Source: JAHIVB01 sp964574705 (lineage in GTDB: Bacteria > Bacillota_I > Bacilli_A > Izemoplasmatales > Hujiaoplasmataceae). Taken from it: 51,608 bases of DNA. The translations under genes were made by a program, and so were the position numbers. The stretch is from positions 1 through 51,608 of the forward strand of contig CAZNOO010000012.1 of the NCBI GenBank assembly GCA_964574705.1. Reading direction: 5' to 3'. The notes under the pieces are model-generated. The model had not been told where the DNA came from. It did not search any database and worked only from the letters and a program-made list of their open reading frames with translations. Each line of letters opens with the position of its first letter. Positions within the stretch are counted from its first letter, which is position 1. Positions 1-9,212 of the stretch are shown one piece after another.

Positions 1-26
1 AATCAATGAATTTTTCAAATATAGAA

Positions 27-55
27 AAAAGGCACTGCTTAACGCGGTGCCTTTT
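27..55 (-). terminator. Rho-independent terminator after the giant lipoprotein gene
   Basis: The inverted repeat AAAAGGCAC/GTGCCTTTT has an 11-base loop and gives a U-rich tail on the minus strand. It lies about 30 bases beyond the stop of the lipoprotein gene that starts at 5031 and ends the ABC/nuclease operon. The symmetrical A and T flanks mean it could also end a plus-strand gene lying outside the window. Confidence 0.75.
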
Positions 56-87
56 GTAAATTTTCTAAAACTGTGATGCATTAAAAA

Positions 88-3000
88 TTATTGCATGTTA
101 AAGATTGAAACAGTATCAATTGTCAATCTGTCCGCAACGGTTGTACCAGACATTTCAAATTTAATCATAGTATTTCCGGTTGAGTTAATCGTGACACTGT
201 ATTCTGTAGCTGTCGTAGTAAGATCTATTACTTGAGCAACGGTCCAATTTGCACCGCCATCTGTTGAATAGGATACCGTGACATCGACTGTTCCAGCATA
301 ATTTTTTGCTGTAAAGACAACTTTTGTTACATCAGCTACTGAGAAGTTTGTGTAAGTATATCCGTAATTAGCTGGTGCGGTAGTGTAATAACGCATTTGC
401 ATTGATTGTAAATCAGTGATGGGGCTAGTAGTAGATGGAGTACCATAATAAGTTCCCCATTGATAGCTAGCTGCTCCTGAGAACAAAACGGATGTGTTAT
501 TGTAAACCGTTGTTGCGGCAAAGCTGTCTGCAGCTTCGAATCCGGTAGAATATGCCACTGTTTCAACTGGAGCTGATGATTCGGCAGTAACCGTGATGTC
601 GATTGTGCTAGATGCTGTTGCTGTTCCATAAGTAACTGTATAAGTCAAAGTAACAACTACATCTGATGATGATGAATCTGGGCGTGTAACAACTGCGGCT
701 GAACCTGTAATAGCGATAGCTGCATCATTGGATGCCCATTCGATTGTAGAGCCGACAACACCTGCAACGTCTAATGTAAAGTCAGCCGTTTGTGGTGTCG
801 CTGGTAATGTTACTTTTGTTAACTCATAATCTGCGATTTGTTGATCAGTCAAAGTTCCTTCAGTAATGACCGTTTTGTCATTGAAGAACAACATTGGATT
901 GCTGGAAGCCCAACCTAATACAGTTTGAACGTTCACAATGTCGCCCAGAACAACTCCGGAAATTAGAGCGTTTGCTTCTGTTGATAATGTAACGCGTGAA
1001 TCCCATTTCATCTTAACGTAAGTTCCATCAGAAACTCTTGTTAAAGTCAAAGTGATATTTCCATAAGAATCCGCGTATACATCTGTAACTAACATATTCG
1101 TGACTTCTGCTAATTGTCCTTGATAAGCCAACAAGTTTGTTGCGTCTAAAGTGACAGCATCAAGATTAGCTGGTGTTGGAAGAACTCCGTCGCCAACCAA
1201 TGTAGCTTCTGTTGGAGCAATTTCGACTAGGCCGCTATATGCAGTTCTAGATCCGATTACTTCGATTTCTTTGCCATAATTGCTAGCAAGGAAAGCAAGA
1301 ATGGTAGCGTCGCCAGTATAAACTGCAACACCGCCTGTAGCGTCTTGAATCATGTATGTATGATAATATTCAGACATTGTGACTACACCATGAACTCTAA
1401 CAACTGTACTTGTTGCAGCAGCAATAACTTCTGCGACTGTAGATAGAGGAATCGTTCCGACTTTGATAGCGAATGTTGCTGTATCTGTTCCGGATTCTCC
1501 GTAAGTTGCTGTAACAGTGATTGTAACTGTTACTTGAGTTGTAAGTGACGATAAGTCTACAACACCTGTTGCTGCGTTGATGACTGCATCATTATCAGAA
1601 GTATAAGTTAATGCTACCCCTGCATAAGATGCTGGGAATGTTAATGTCGTGTCTGCTGTAATAGCTGTTGGTAATACCACGGAAGCAAGAGCGACAGTAA
1701 GAAGTTGTTCATCGGTAACGCTGATTAAGAAATTATCGATGTTGAAAGTATCTCCAGGGTTCGCAACGTTTGTAGTATAAATATTGTACATGTTGAATTG
1801 AACTTCTGGTAAGAATGTTCCTACTGGATATACTTCGTCTAACCATGATGCCCAGTCATTGTAATAAAGTCTCAAGTATTGTACTGAAGAAGTACCATTG
1901 ACTTTGAAAATAACTGTTGATGAATTTGGATAAGAATAAACTTCTAGTCCAGTGACTGTAAAGACAGATCCACAATCTGCATATGTCAAGGCGATAACTT
2001 CGTCAAGAGTCAATACTTGTGAATCAACTGAATTTTCACTGGTAAGAATAACTTTTACAACTCCGCCGTAAGCAAGTTGTCTTGCGCTTCTGAAATCAGC
2101 CAGTGCGCCTTTTGCGACGATTTCGTCACCTACAGCAACTGTTCCTACTGGATGATACAAGAAGAATCCATTGCCACTAGCGTCTTGGATGAATACACCG
2201 TCATAAACTACTCCGGTTACAACACCTTGTACATAGACATTAGTTGTATTTGCAATTGTCCACGCCAGTGGATCACCAGATTTTGCTGTCAACAATGATA
2301 AATCACTGATAACTGTAATTGGTGAAACTGCGACTGTAAAGTCTTTTGTCAATGCTGTTTCAGTTCCTAAAGTCAATGTAGCTGTTAAAGTTACATCATA
2401 AGCAGAACCTGTCAAATTGAAGAATAATTTGGAATCTGTAAGAACTGCATCGCCTGTATTTAATGCCCAAGCAATTGAAGTTCCCATAAGTCCTTCAGTC
2501 GGTAATACTAATGTATCATATTCATTGGCTGTTGTAGCGACTGTTAAATCAGCTTGTGCTGCTGCCAACTTTTCAGCGTCCGTAACGGCCTTAACAGTGA
2601 CATTAAGAACAACGTCTAATGTTGTAGTGCCTTTTGTCAATGTAATCGTTACTGTACCAGAGACGTCAGCGCCTTCTGGGTTTGTTACGGTTAATTGAGT
2701 TGTTCCATCAGCGATATATGCAGTCAGTTCAGAAGAAATCGCTGAAACTGCAAATGTTGAATATACTGGTGTAGGTAGTACATAATCAGAAGTAAGTTCT
2801 AAATTCGTTGTATAGAGGAGTGCATCATTTGCCAAATAATCAGCGTCTGTTACTGCAGTTCCCGCAACAACTTGAGTTGCATTGAAAATACCGATTAATG
2901 GATTGTTTGATGGCCAAGCAACGACTGCGCCAACGATGTTGACTGCGTCACCTGCATGGAATGCTGTCAAAGCTGCTGTTAGAGCAGTTACATCTCCAAC

Positions 3001-5031
3001 ACGGCTATCCCATTTAACAGGGATTGTTCTGCCAGTAGCCAAATCAAGCAATGTGAATGTAACGTTTCCGTATGAATCCACAACTGGGTTAGCTGTCAAG
3101 ATAAATCCTTCAAAACTTACAAGAGTGCCTTGGTATGGAAGTAATGCTTCTTTTGTGAAGGCAACTTCATTGAGTGATGCAGGGACAACTGCGGTTGGGG
3201 ATGCATCAACAACAGTAACGCTTGTGATTGTAGTGATTTCATATAAGCCATTATAAAGTTCTTTTTTACCAATCAGTTCAACCTTTTGTCCAAGTAATGC
3301 GATCAATTGGTTTTGAACATCTGTAGTAGCGGCATAAATATCCAAACCACCTGTTGCGTCTTGAATCCAGAAAGCTGTTGGAGCTGTTTTTCCTGTCAAG
3401 ATACCTTGAATACGGATTGCTTCATATACTGCAATATCCGTAGAGTATACTTGAGCGATGGTTGATAATGGAGTTTCTCCAACTTTGATGACATAATCTG
3501 TTGAATCCGTAACGCTATCTCTTGTAGCTGTTACTGTCAATGTAACAGAAACTTGTCCTGTAACACTTGCTCTGTCAACAAATCCAGTTGTTGGATTAAT
3601 GACTGCTGCATCACTAGATGCATAACTTAATGAAACACCAAAGAGAGATGCTGGCAAGTCAAGTGTTGTGTCTTCAAGAACGCTTAGTGGAATTGTCAGC
3701 GAGTTAAAAGCTGCATCGACTGCGTCTTGATCGTTTGCGAATGTAACTTGGATGTCGTCAGTGGTTCCGAAGAAGTATGCATACCAGTCAAGGTAGTTTG
3801 CTCCACTGTTGTATCCAAACATAACGATATTCAAAGTGACTGTTTGTCCTGCAAGTGCAGAAACTGTTGTCATATTTGATTTGTAATAAATACGGATTGC
3901 ATGCGTCTTGTCTAATGTGAGTGCATCATTTAATACCAAGTAAGTTCCATAGCTTCCAAGAGCTTCATCATAATATACTTTTGCTGTTACTGTGTATTCT
4001 TTGAAAACCATTGGATTTGTTCCATCATATCCAACATGGTTGGCAATGATTTCATCGATAGTTGCGACTGTTGGAGTTACTTCTCTAGCTGCAACTGTAG
4101 ATGTTTTCACCTTAACAACGTTTGATCCTATTGTTTGAACTTCAGGAATACTATTGTATAGTGCGATTCCACCAGTAACGTCATAAACTGCTCCGACAGT
4201 AACTGTTGGTGAAATTGAAGAACTGTAAACAAACATGATGTCTGTTCCGTCTGTGAAATAGAATCCGTCAGTACCTTTACCAAGAATAGTCATACCTTCC
4301 CAAGTAATATAAGTACCTAGTTGTAATGCCAATCCTTCGGCGATAGTTGTAACGTGCGTTGAACCAGCTTCAGCCAAGACAAGGATTGTCTTTACGACTT
4401 CGAGTTCATTATCGTCAATCGATAATGTAGCTGTTAGTTGTGCGCTGGTATTTGCTCCACCGTCGTCAATTGAAGGACGAGTGACAGTGACAGCGTATTT
4501 GTCATCAACTGCAGTTTCAGCGATAGAAACCATGGCAGTGTTTGAAGAAACCCATGTAACATCCGCTCCAAGAACGGTTGCTGGAAGTGTAAAATTGCTC
4601 GTAATGGAGTCGGCACTATTGATGATGATCGAGTTTCCGGCTCTCGTAAGGAAAGCAGTTACAGTTTCCTTTGATACTGTTACGTTGAATGTCTTTGAAT
4701 CGGTTACATCATTTAGGGTAGCAGTAACGGTCAATACGACGGTTACGTTACCTACGGTGTAAGCTGGAATGACAACCGCTCCAGTGTTAGAAAGAACGTT
4801 CGTGTTTGCAGAAGACCAAGATAATGAAACCCCGTCTACTGTAGTCGGCAATGTCATGTCTGCTGTTACTGCAGATATATTGCCAAGATCAATTCCATCT
4901 AATACCGCTGCGACTTTTTCTGTATCAGTTAATTCTGATACTGTTGTCGTTGTTGTTGTACATCCGGCGATTGCTAAGAATAACAATCCGATGAACGCAA
5001 ACAATGATAATTTTTTGATCATTAACTTCAT
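88..5031 (-). CDS. Giant Ig-like/OB-fold repeat lipoprotein, 1647 aa
   Basis: Seen: a lipoprotein signal peptide with lipobox AIAGC (Cys24) and a six-Thr tract, then alternating atypical bacterial Ig-like domains (WxSSN and LTVTAT motifs) and OB-fold-like domains (YxxDATGG-type cores) at about residues 225-430, 520-720, 905-1105 and 1190-1395. A C-terminal jelly-roll-like segment runs from about 1495 to 1647. Residues 520-720 and 1190-1395 are clear internal duplicates (WIQDATGG/MIQDATGG; DSYGN; KWDSRV). Family knowledge: such OB-folds accompany secreted nucleases and phosphoesterases of the YhcR kind, and jelly-rolls often bind glycans. No catalytic motif was recognised. Inference: a surface-anchored binding or scaffold partner of the nuclease encoded 29 bases upstream in the same operon. 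An adhesin role is the main alternative. Confidence 0.85.
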   Translation of the reverse strand: MKLMIKKLSLFAFIGLLFLAIAGCTTTTTTVSELTDTEKVAAVLDGIDLGNISAVTADMTLPTTVDGVSLSWSSANTNVLSNTGAVVIPAYTVGNVTVVLTVTATLNDVTDSKTFNVTVSKETVTAFLTRAGNSIIINSADSITSNFTLPATVLGADVTWVSSNTAMVSIAETAVDDKYAVTVTRPSIDDGGANTSAQLTATLSIDDNELEVVKTILVLAEAGSTHVTTIAEGLALQLGTYITWEGMTILGKGTDGFYFTDGTDIMFVYSSSISPTVTVGAVYDVTGGIALYNSIPEVQTIGSNVVKVKTSTVAAREVTPTVATIDEIIANHVGYDGTNPMVFKEYTVTAKVYYDEALGSYGTYLVLNDALTLDKTHAIRIYYKSNMTTVSALAGQTVTLNIVMFGYNSGANYLDWYAYFFGTTDDIQVTFANDQDAVDAAFNSLTIPLSVLEDTTLDLPASLFGVSLSYASSDAAVINPTTGFVDRASVTGQVSVTLTVTATRDSVTDSTDYVIKVGETPLSTIAQVYSTDIAVYEAIRIQGILTGKTAPTAFWIQDATGGLDIYAATTDVQNQLIALLGQKVELIGKKELYNGLYEITTITSVTVVDASPTAVVPASLNEVAFTKEALLPYQGTLVSFEGFILTANPVVDSYGNVTFTLLDLATGRTIPVKWDSRVGDVTALTAALTAFHAGDAVNIVGAVVAWPSNNPLIGIFNATQVVAGTAVTDADYLANDALLYTTNLELTSDYVLPTPVYSTFAVSAISSELTAYIADGTTQLTVTNPEGADVSGTVTITLTKGTTTLDVVLNVTVKAVTDAEKLAAAQADLTVATTANEYDTLVLPTEGLMGTSIAWALNTGDAVLTDSKLFFNLTGSAYDVTLTATLTLGTETALTKDFTVAVSPITVISDLSLLTAKSGDPLAWTIANTTNVYVQGVVTGVVYDGVFIQDASGNGFFLYHPVGTVAVGDEIVAKGALADFRSARQLAYGGVVKVILTSENSVDSQVLTLDEVIALTYADCGSVFTVTGLEVYSYPNSSTVIFKVNGTSSVQYLRLYYNDWASWLDEVYPVGTFLPEVQFNMYNIYTTNVANPGDTFNIDNFLISVTDEQLLTVALASVVLPTAITADTTLTFPASYAGVALTYTSDNDAVINAATGVVDLSSLTTQVTVTITVTATYGESGTDTATFAIKVGTIPLSTVAEVIAAATSTVVRVHGVVTMSEYYHTYMIQDATGGVAVYTGDATILAFLASNYGKEIEVIGSRTAYSGLVEIAPTEATLVGDGVLPTPANLDAVTLDATNLLAYQGQLAEVTNMLVTDVYADSYGNITLTLTRVSDGTYVKMKWDSRVTLSTEANALISGVVLGDIVNVQTVLGWASSNPMLFFNDKTVITEGTLTDQQIADYELTKVTLPATPQTADFTLDVAGVVGSTIEWASNDAAIAITGSAAVVTRPDSSSSDVVVTLTYTVTYGTATASSTIDITVTAESSAPVETVAYSTGFEAADSFAATTVYNNTSVLFSGAASYQWGTYYGTPSTTSPITDLQSMQMRYYTTAPANYGYTYTNFSVADVTKVVFTAKNYAGTVDVTVSYSTDGGANWTVAQVIDLTTTATEYSVTINSTGNTMIKFEMSGTTVADRLTIDTVSIFNMQ

Positions 5032-5060
5032 AATTTCCTCCTTATTTATATATGTTCTTT

Positions 5061-6548
5061 TTATTCAATCACTATATCATCGCTGGTGGTTAGCAATAAC
5101 TGTACATTTGCCATATCATAGACATAAGTTGAAGGGTCATTGTTGTAGTCGTAGTCATAATATGATAGGGGTCCAGTAACAGTGATGTAGTCACCAACGG
5201 TTAAGCCTAAAGCATCTAAATCAACTCCCGAATATGCACCAGCACGGATTAATATGGTATTTCCTAAATCGTCCATAACATAGATGCTTGTAATATCGGT
5301 CGTGGGGGAAACGCTAAATGATGTAACATGCAAATGTTCCATCGTAACAAGCGTTCCGAGCATTCCAAAATTAAATTCTGATGAAGTAATAAGTGTTGGT
5401 TCAATTTCATACGTATCCGTGTTTACACTGATGTTGAACGCATTGAAATTCGATAATTGAGGAGAGCCGTTATAGTATGTTGGAACCAAGGCACCAACAG
5501 TCAAATGCACTCCCAGTTGAAGCTGAGCTGTTTGGGTCGAATATCCGATGTACATATTTATCCCTTTTCCAGATTCATCCTGGAGATAGATGTTGTTTTC
5601 GGAAATTCTAGTAATTTGAGCAGAAATGACAACTTTCAGCCCTACAAACGTTTCAAAGTTTTCAAGCAGATAGGCAATGGACATTTGAGTGCCCTCTTTG
5701 GAATAGTCATAGTTTGGATCGATTTCTCCCCAAACTCTTCTCTTCGTCAAGGACGCGTTGAAGTTTGCAAGTCCCAAAATGTCATTATAGACACTACCTG
5801 ATGATACTTTGTTTTTGGAGTAAGCCAGTTCAACCAATTGAAGATTGAGTAGCAAGAAAGTGTCTCCACCTTCAGGTAGGTACCAGACCCAGGCTAAATA
5901 TCTGCCATTTCCGTCTTGGCGTTCACCTTCAGCTTGAAGAACAATCTGATCTGCGCTACTCAAAACTTCTTGAGTGAAGTGAGCTGCAGCTTTTCCCCAA
6001 GGTTCATATAGTGCAGTGGATTCGGGTGTATCAATTCCAAGATAGCGAACTGAAAATGATTCAGACCCGCTTTGGAACCATGTGGTATCACCATCTACAA
6101 ACTTGCTGACAGTGACTGCACCTATTCCATCTGCTATGAATTCCTTGTTTTGGAAGTCCGCTTGTTCAAGTTGTAGACTATTTCCAAAGGAATCGGTATA
6201 ATTGCCAATCTCATACAAATATTGAACGGTCAAATTCAAAGGGGTCGTGTAGACTTTGACTGCTGACCCTTTTGCGACAATATCTCCAGCTGATAAACTA
6301 GATCCATACATGGAGAATTTATCGTATTCGTCATCGCTTGTATAGACAACGGAAGTATCAAAGTACCATTGTGGTGTAAGTTCCAGATTTGCCAGAGCTA
6401 AAGAGATTTCATCCCTGGACATTCCGGAAAGATCCGGCAGCGCGACGTTAGGATCTTCTGTTGTAGTTGTGGTCGTGGTTTGAACACAACCCACGAGCAT
6501 GAATAGTAAGAGCGCTGCCAGACTCAAAATTCCAATTTTTTTAAACAT
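5061..6548 (-). CDS. Secreted Staphylococcal-nuclease-like lipoprotein with PASTA-like and OB-fold domains
   Basis: Seen: signal peptide with lipobox MLVGC (Cys21) and a Thr tract at 24-30; a PASTA-like segment at about 34-103; an SNase domain at about 140-280; and two OB-fold-like domains at about 288-370 and 395-490. The SNase signature residues are present: VDGDT (151-155), Arg168 and Asp173/Glu176 in RYLGIDTPE, and Arg216 in GRYLAWV. These match the metal- and phosphate-binding residues of thermonuclease. The enzyme should hydrolyse extracellular DNA or RNA at the outer membrane face. SNase plus OB-folds recalls Bacillus YhcR. It sits 15 bases after the solute-binding protein gene and 29 bases before the giant OB/Ig lipoprotein gene, so co-transcription with the ABC importer is likely. 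The domain call is firm; the natural substrate is inferred. Confidence 0.9.
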   Translation of the reverse strand: MFKKIGILSLAALLLFMLVGCVQTTTTTTTEDPNVALPDLSGMSRDEISLALANLELTPQWYFDTSVVYTSDDEYDKFSMYGSSLSAGDIVAKGSAVKVYTTPLNLTVQYLYEIGNYTDSFGNSLQLEQADFQNKEFIADGIGAVTVSKFVDGDTTWFQSGSESFSVRYLGIDTPESTALYEPWGKAAAHFTQEVLSSADQIVLQAEGERQDGNGRYLAWVWYLPEGGDTFLLLNLQLVELAYSKNKVSSGSVYNDILGLANFNASLTKRRVWGEIDPNYDYSKEGTQMSIAYLLENFETFVGLKVVISAQITRISENNIYLQDESGKGINMYIGYSTQTAQLQLGVHLTVGALVPTYYNGSPQLSNFNAFNISVNTDTYEIEPTLITSSEFNFGMLGTLVTMEHLHVTSFSVSPTTDITSIYVMDDLGNTILIRAGAYSGVDLDALGLTVGDYITVTGPLSYYDYDYNNDPSTYVYDMANVQLLLTTSDDIVIE

Positions 6549-6563
6549 TCTGTTTCAATCCTT

Positions 6564-8207
6564 TTACCAAGTTAATTGGTTAATCATAAAATTAAGTGCA
6601 GTGTTTGGCGAATAAGAAGCTACGCCAACGTTTGTATAAATATTTTGTAAGCAGTAACCTGCTTCAACACGAGCGGTTGCAGATCCAGCACTGTGGGATC
6701 CTGCAGCAAACGCCGGGTCGTATTGATAATAATCAGTTTGGTTGTAAGCAATGTTCGCAACCATAGATGAATAGAGGTAATTCCATCTTTGATCTGTGAG
6801 TTCCCAAGTGACTTCTCCGTCAGCTGCCCAGAAGTCTTGTGCGATTCCTAGAAATTCTGAATAGGTAAGTGCAAATGTAGAACTTAATTGAAGTTGTTCT
6901 TCAGATGAATAAGCGGAAAGGCGAACTGGAAGATATCCTGTGTTCATAGCCCATTTAGCTGTATTGTCGGTGCTAATCAAATATTTGATGAATAACCAAG
7001 CATACAATTTTTGAGCTGCCGTTGCGCTGTGGAAAATACCAATGTTCGGCCCTTGTTGAACTGCAGAGCGAGAACCTGTCATTGTTACGTCAGAACCGTC
7101 GATTGAAACTGTGAATTGTGAATCGTCTGTAGCGACATATTGTGGTACTTGTAAGAAGTCTACATCGAAGATTCCAAGTTTCAAGCTTGAAGGTGTATAA
7201 GTGCTGTTTGGAATGTTGTAATTTACTCCGGCTGTTGAGCCGACTGACATACAAACGTCACCATAGATAAAGTTGGTTGAACCATAACTTTGGCTCCAAG
7301 CAACTGGCAATACGATGGTATTGTTCGTGAAGTTTTGATATAGGAATTGCAACATGTTTCTAGTTGTTGCGTTGTCGATTAAGATGTCTCCGTCTGAATT
7401 CGTAAATCCAGCATGCCATTGACGGCTCATGTTGATATATAAGTTTCCGGATGAATCATAGTTCAACAAATATTCGCATTTCATTGTAGTTGCATTTGTT
7501 CCATTTGTATCTACCATGATGTTTCTCAATAATACGAGTTGATCGTATGAAAGAGGCGTTTCATGTGATAAGAATCCATTGTCGCTGATGGTGATTCCTG
7601 CTGCACGAATTTCCGTGACATGAGCTGCCAATACGGAACGATTGACTGCCATCGTTTCTGTTGACTTAGAATAAGGAACAGAATAGAAATATCCACCTTG
7701 GTATTGATCATTTTCATCTAAGTACGATTGAACAAAGTCTGAAAGTTCCAAACCGGTTTGAACCGTTTCACCGAAAATCGTTGAAGTAGAGTCTGTCACT
7801 TCATATTGTGTTGTACTGTAGATATATTGATCTAGAGATTCGACTGCACCAGTGGTGATGTATCCTGCAAAATGGTCTGGATATCCAATCGCCATGGTTG
7901 GTACTTGTCCAACGCCAATACCAGTATTGATATTGGTTCTCAAAGTGTCATAATCGCTTTGGGAAGTGGATGTAATTGTTACATTCGGATACATAGCTTC
8001 GAATTCTAAAATCATTTGATCAAGTAGAGCTGACTTTCCTTCTCCGTAAATGTGCCAGAATGTGACTTCGACTTCATCGCTGGGAAGTTCTGCCAATTGT
8101 GTTGTTGTTGTTAATGTTGTCGTAGTCGTTTCTGATTGAACTTGTACGCACCCAATAACAAGAAAAACAGATAAAACAGTGAGTAAAGCAAATAAAATCT
8201 TTTTCAT
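6564..8207 (-). CDS. ABC transporter extracellular solute-binding lipoprotein (family 1)
   Basis: Seen: lipobox LVIGC (Cys20), a Thr-rich linker at about 27-36, then a family 1 solute-binding fold beginning with TFWHIYGEGK and LLDQMILEFEAMYPNV. The 547 aa length is larger than the usual 420-450 aa. It forms one transcription unit with two MalFG-type permeases and an MsmX/UgpC-type ATPase lying upstream, which indicates import of a sugar, oligosaccharide, sugar phosphate or nucleoside. The sequence does not settle the ligand. The downstream SNase gene makes a nucleic-acid breakdown product one possibility, as inference only. A strong AGGAGG site precedes the ATG. Confidence 0.88.
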   Translation of the reverse strand: MKKILFALLTVLSVFLVIGCVQVQSETTTTTLTTTTQLAELPSDEVEVTFWHIYGEGKSALLDQMILEFEAMYPNVTITSTSQSDYDTLRTNINTGIGVGQVPTMAIGYPDHFAGYITTGAVESLDQYIYSTTQYEVTDSTSTIFGETVQTGLELSDFVQSYLDENDQYQGGYFYSVPYSKSTETMAVNRSVLAAHVTEIRAAGITISDNGFLSHETPLSYDQLVLLRNIMVDTNGTNATTMKCEYLLNYDSSGNLYINMSRQWHAGFTNSDGDILIDNATTRNMLQFLYQNFTNNTIVLPVAWSQSYGSTNFIYGDVCMSVGSTAGVNYNIPNSTYTPSSLKLGIFDVDFLQVPQYVATDDSQFTVSIDGSDVTMTGSRSAVQQGPNIGIFHSATAAQKLYAWLFIKYLISTDNTAKWAMNTGYLPVRLSAYSSEEQLQLSSTFALTYSEFLGIAQDFWAADGEVTWELTDQRWNYLYSSMVANIAYNQTDYYQYDPAFAAGSHSAGSATARVEAGYCLQNIYTNVGVASYSPNTALNFMINQLTW

Positions 8208-8255
8208 TTTTTCCTCCTATACAAAATATAAAATATTTTTCATCTCGAATATATG

Positions 8256-8269
8256 AACCTTTTCAGGTT
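8256..8269 (-). other. Intercistronic hairpin between permease and solute-binding protein genes
   Basis: On the minus strand AACCT-GAAA-AGGTT forms a five-pair stem with a GNRA-type loop, overlapping the permease stop codon and lacking a U tract. Such elements often stabilise the mRNA of a binding protein that is needed in excess over its permeases. The stem is short, so this is tentative. Confidence 0.35.
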
Positions 8270-9201
8270 TATCCCTTGATACCACTTCTTGAAACGCCTC
8301 GCATGATTTGTTTTCTAAATGTAAAGAACACAATCAGTAAAGGTAAGGTTACAAGTACGGAAGCAGCCATTTGTTGACCGTAGTCCGTACGACCTGTCGA
8401 TGTATCCGTAAATGCTCCACGGAGACCGTTGCTGACGAGTCGATACTTGTCGTTTGCAGTAACGAGTGCCGGCCAAATGTATGCGCTCCAAGCTCCCATA
8501 CTGTTTAAGATGATAATCGTAACGATGGTTGGCATTGCGATTGGAACCATGATTTTTATTAGATATTTGAAATCTGATGTTCCATCTACTTTTGCAGCAA
8601 AATACAGTTCGTTCGGAATCTGTTTGAATGTTTGCCTCAAATAGAAGATATAGAACACGCTGACCATGAAAGGAATCGTCATCGCGAGTATCGCTTGTCC
8701 ATAAGTCTGAGTAAAGATGTTGTACCATCCGAATTTATTGATTGTCAGGAAGTTTGTAAGAATGAAGATTTCTCCAGGAACCATCATCGTTCCAAGCAGA
8801 ATCGCAAACAAGGTGTCTCTTCCTTTGAAATGCAATCTAGAGAATGCAAATGCGGATAATATCGTTGTAATGGTTGTACCAATAGTCGTCAATAGTGAAA
8901 TCAACACAGTGTTCGCCATATATCTGAAGAATGGGAACAAGGGTTGTCCGACACGTGGGCCACTTGGGACAGTCAAGAACAAATCAGTGTAGTTCGATAA
9001 CTTCCAATCTGATGGAGAGAGTGCCAAAATGGGTGGGATTTGAGTGATTTGAGTTTCGTTCTTGAATGAAGTCAAAATCATCCAATAGAAAGGTATTAAA
9101 ATTGCAATGGCTACCGCTGCCAAAAATACATATATTACTACATTGCCGATGATACGTTTTCTTTTATACGCTAGTTCGTTTTGAACAAATATATCTGACA
9201 T
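8269..9201 (-). CDS. ABC sugar-type permease, MalG/UgpE-like
   Basis: 310 aa, about six membrane segments, with the binding-protein-dependent permease EAA-type loop near the C-terminal third (YFAAKVDGTSDFKYLIKIMVPIA). It would pair with the neighbouring MalF-like permease to form the membrane channel, with the EAA loop contacting the ATPase. It starts 11 bases after the stop of the MalF-like gene, behind a GGGGGTGAT ribosome site, which fits translational coupling. Substrate class is inferred from the family (carbohydrates, polyols, glycerol phosphate, sometimes nucleosides). Confidence 0.92.
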   Translation of the reverse strand: MSDIFVQNELAYKRKRIIGNVVIYVFLAAVAIAILIPFYWMILTSFKNETQITQIPPILALSPSDWKLSNYTDLFLTVPSGPRVGQPLFPFFRYMANTVLISLLTTIGTTITTILSAFAFSRLHFKGRDTLFAILLGTMMVPGEIFILTNFLTINKFGWYNIFTQTYGQAILAMTIPFMVSVFYIFYLRQTFKQIPNELYFAAKVDGTSDFKYLIKIMVPIAMPTIVTIIILNSMGAWSAYIWPALVTANDKYRLVSNGLRGAFTDTSTGRTDYGQQMAASVLVTLPLLIVFFTFRKQIMRGVSRSGIKG

Positions 9202-9212
9202 ATCATCACCCC

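Noticed and set aside
2882..3256. Long plus-strand open frames inside the giant lipoprotein gene (also 2417-2698 and 4481-4762)
   Set aside because: They are antisense shadows produced by the Thr/Val-rich repeats; they have no ribosome sites and no recognisable protein features.
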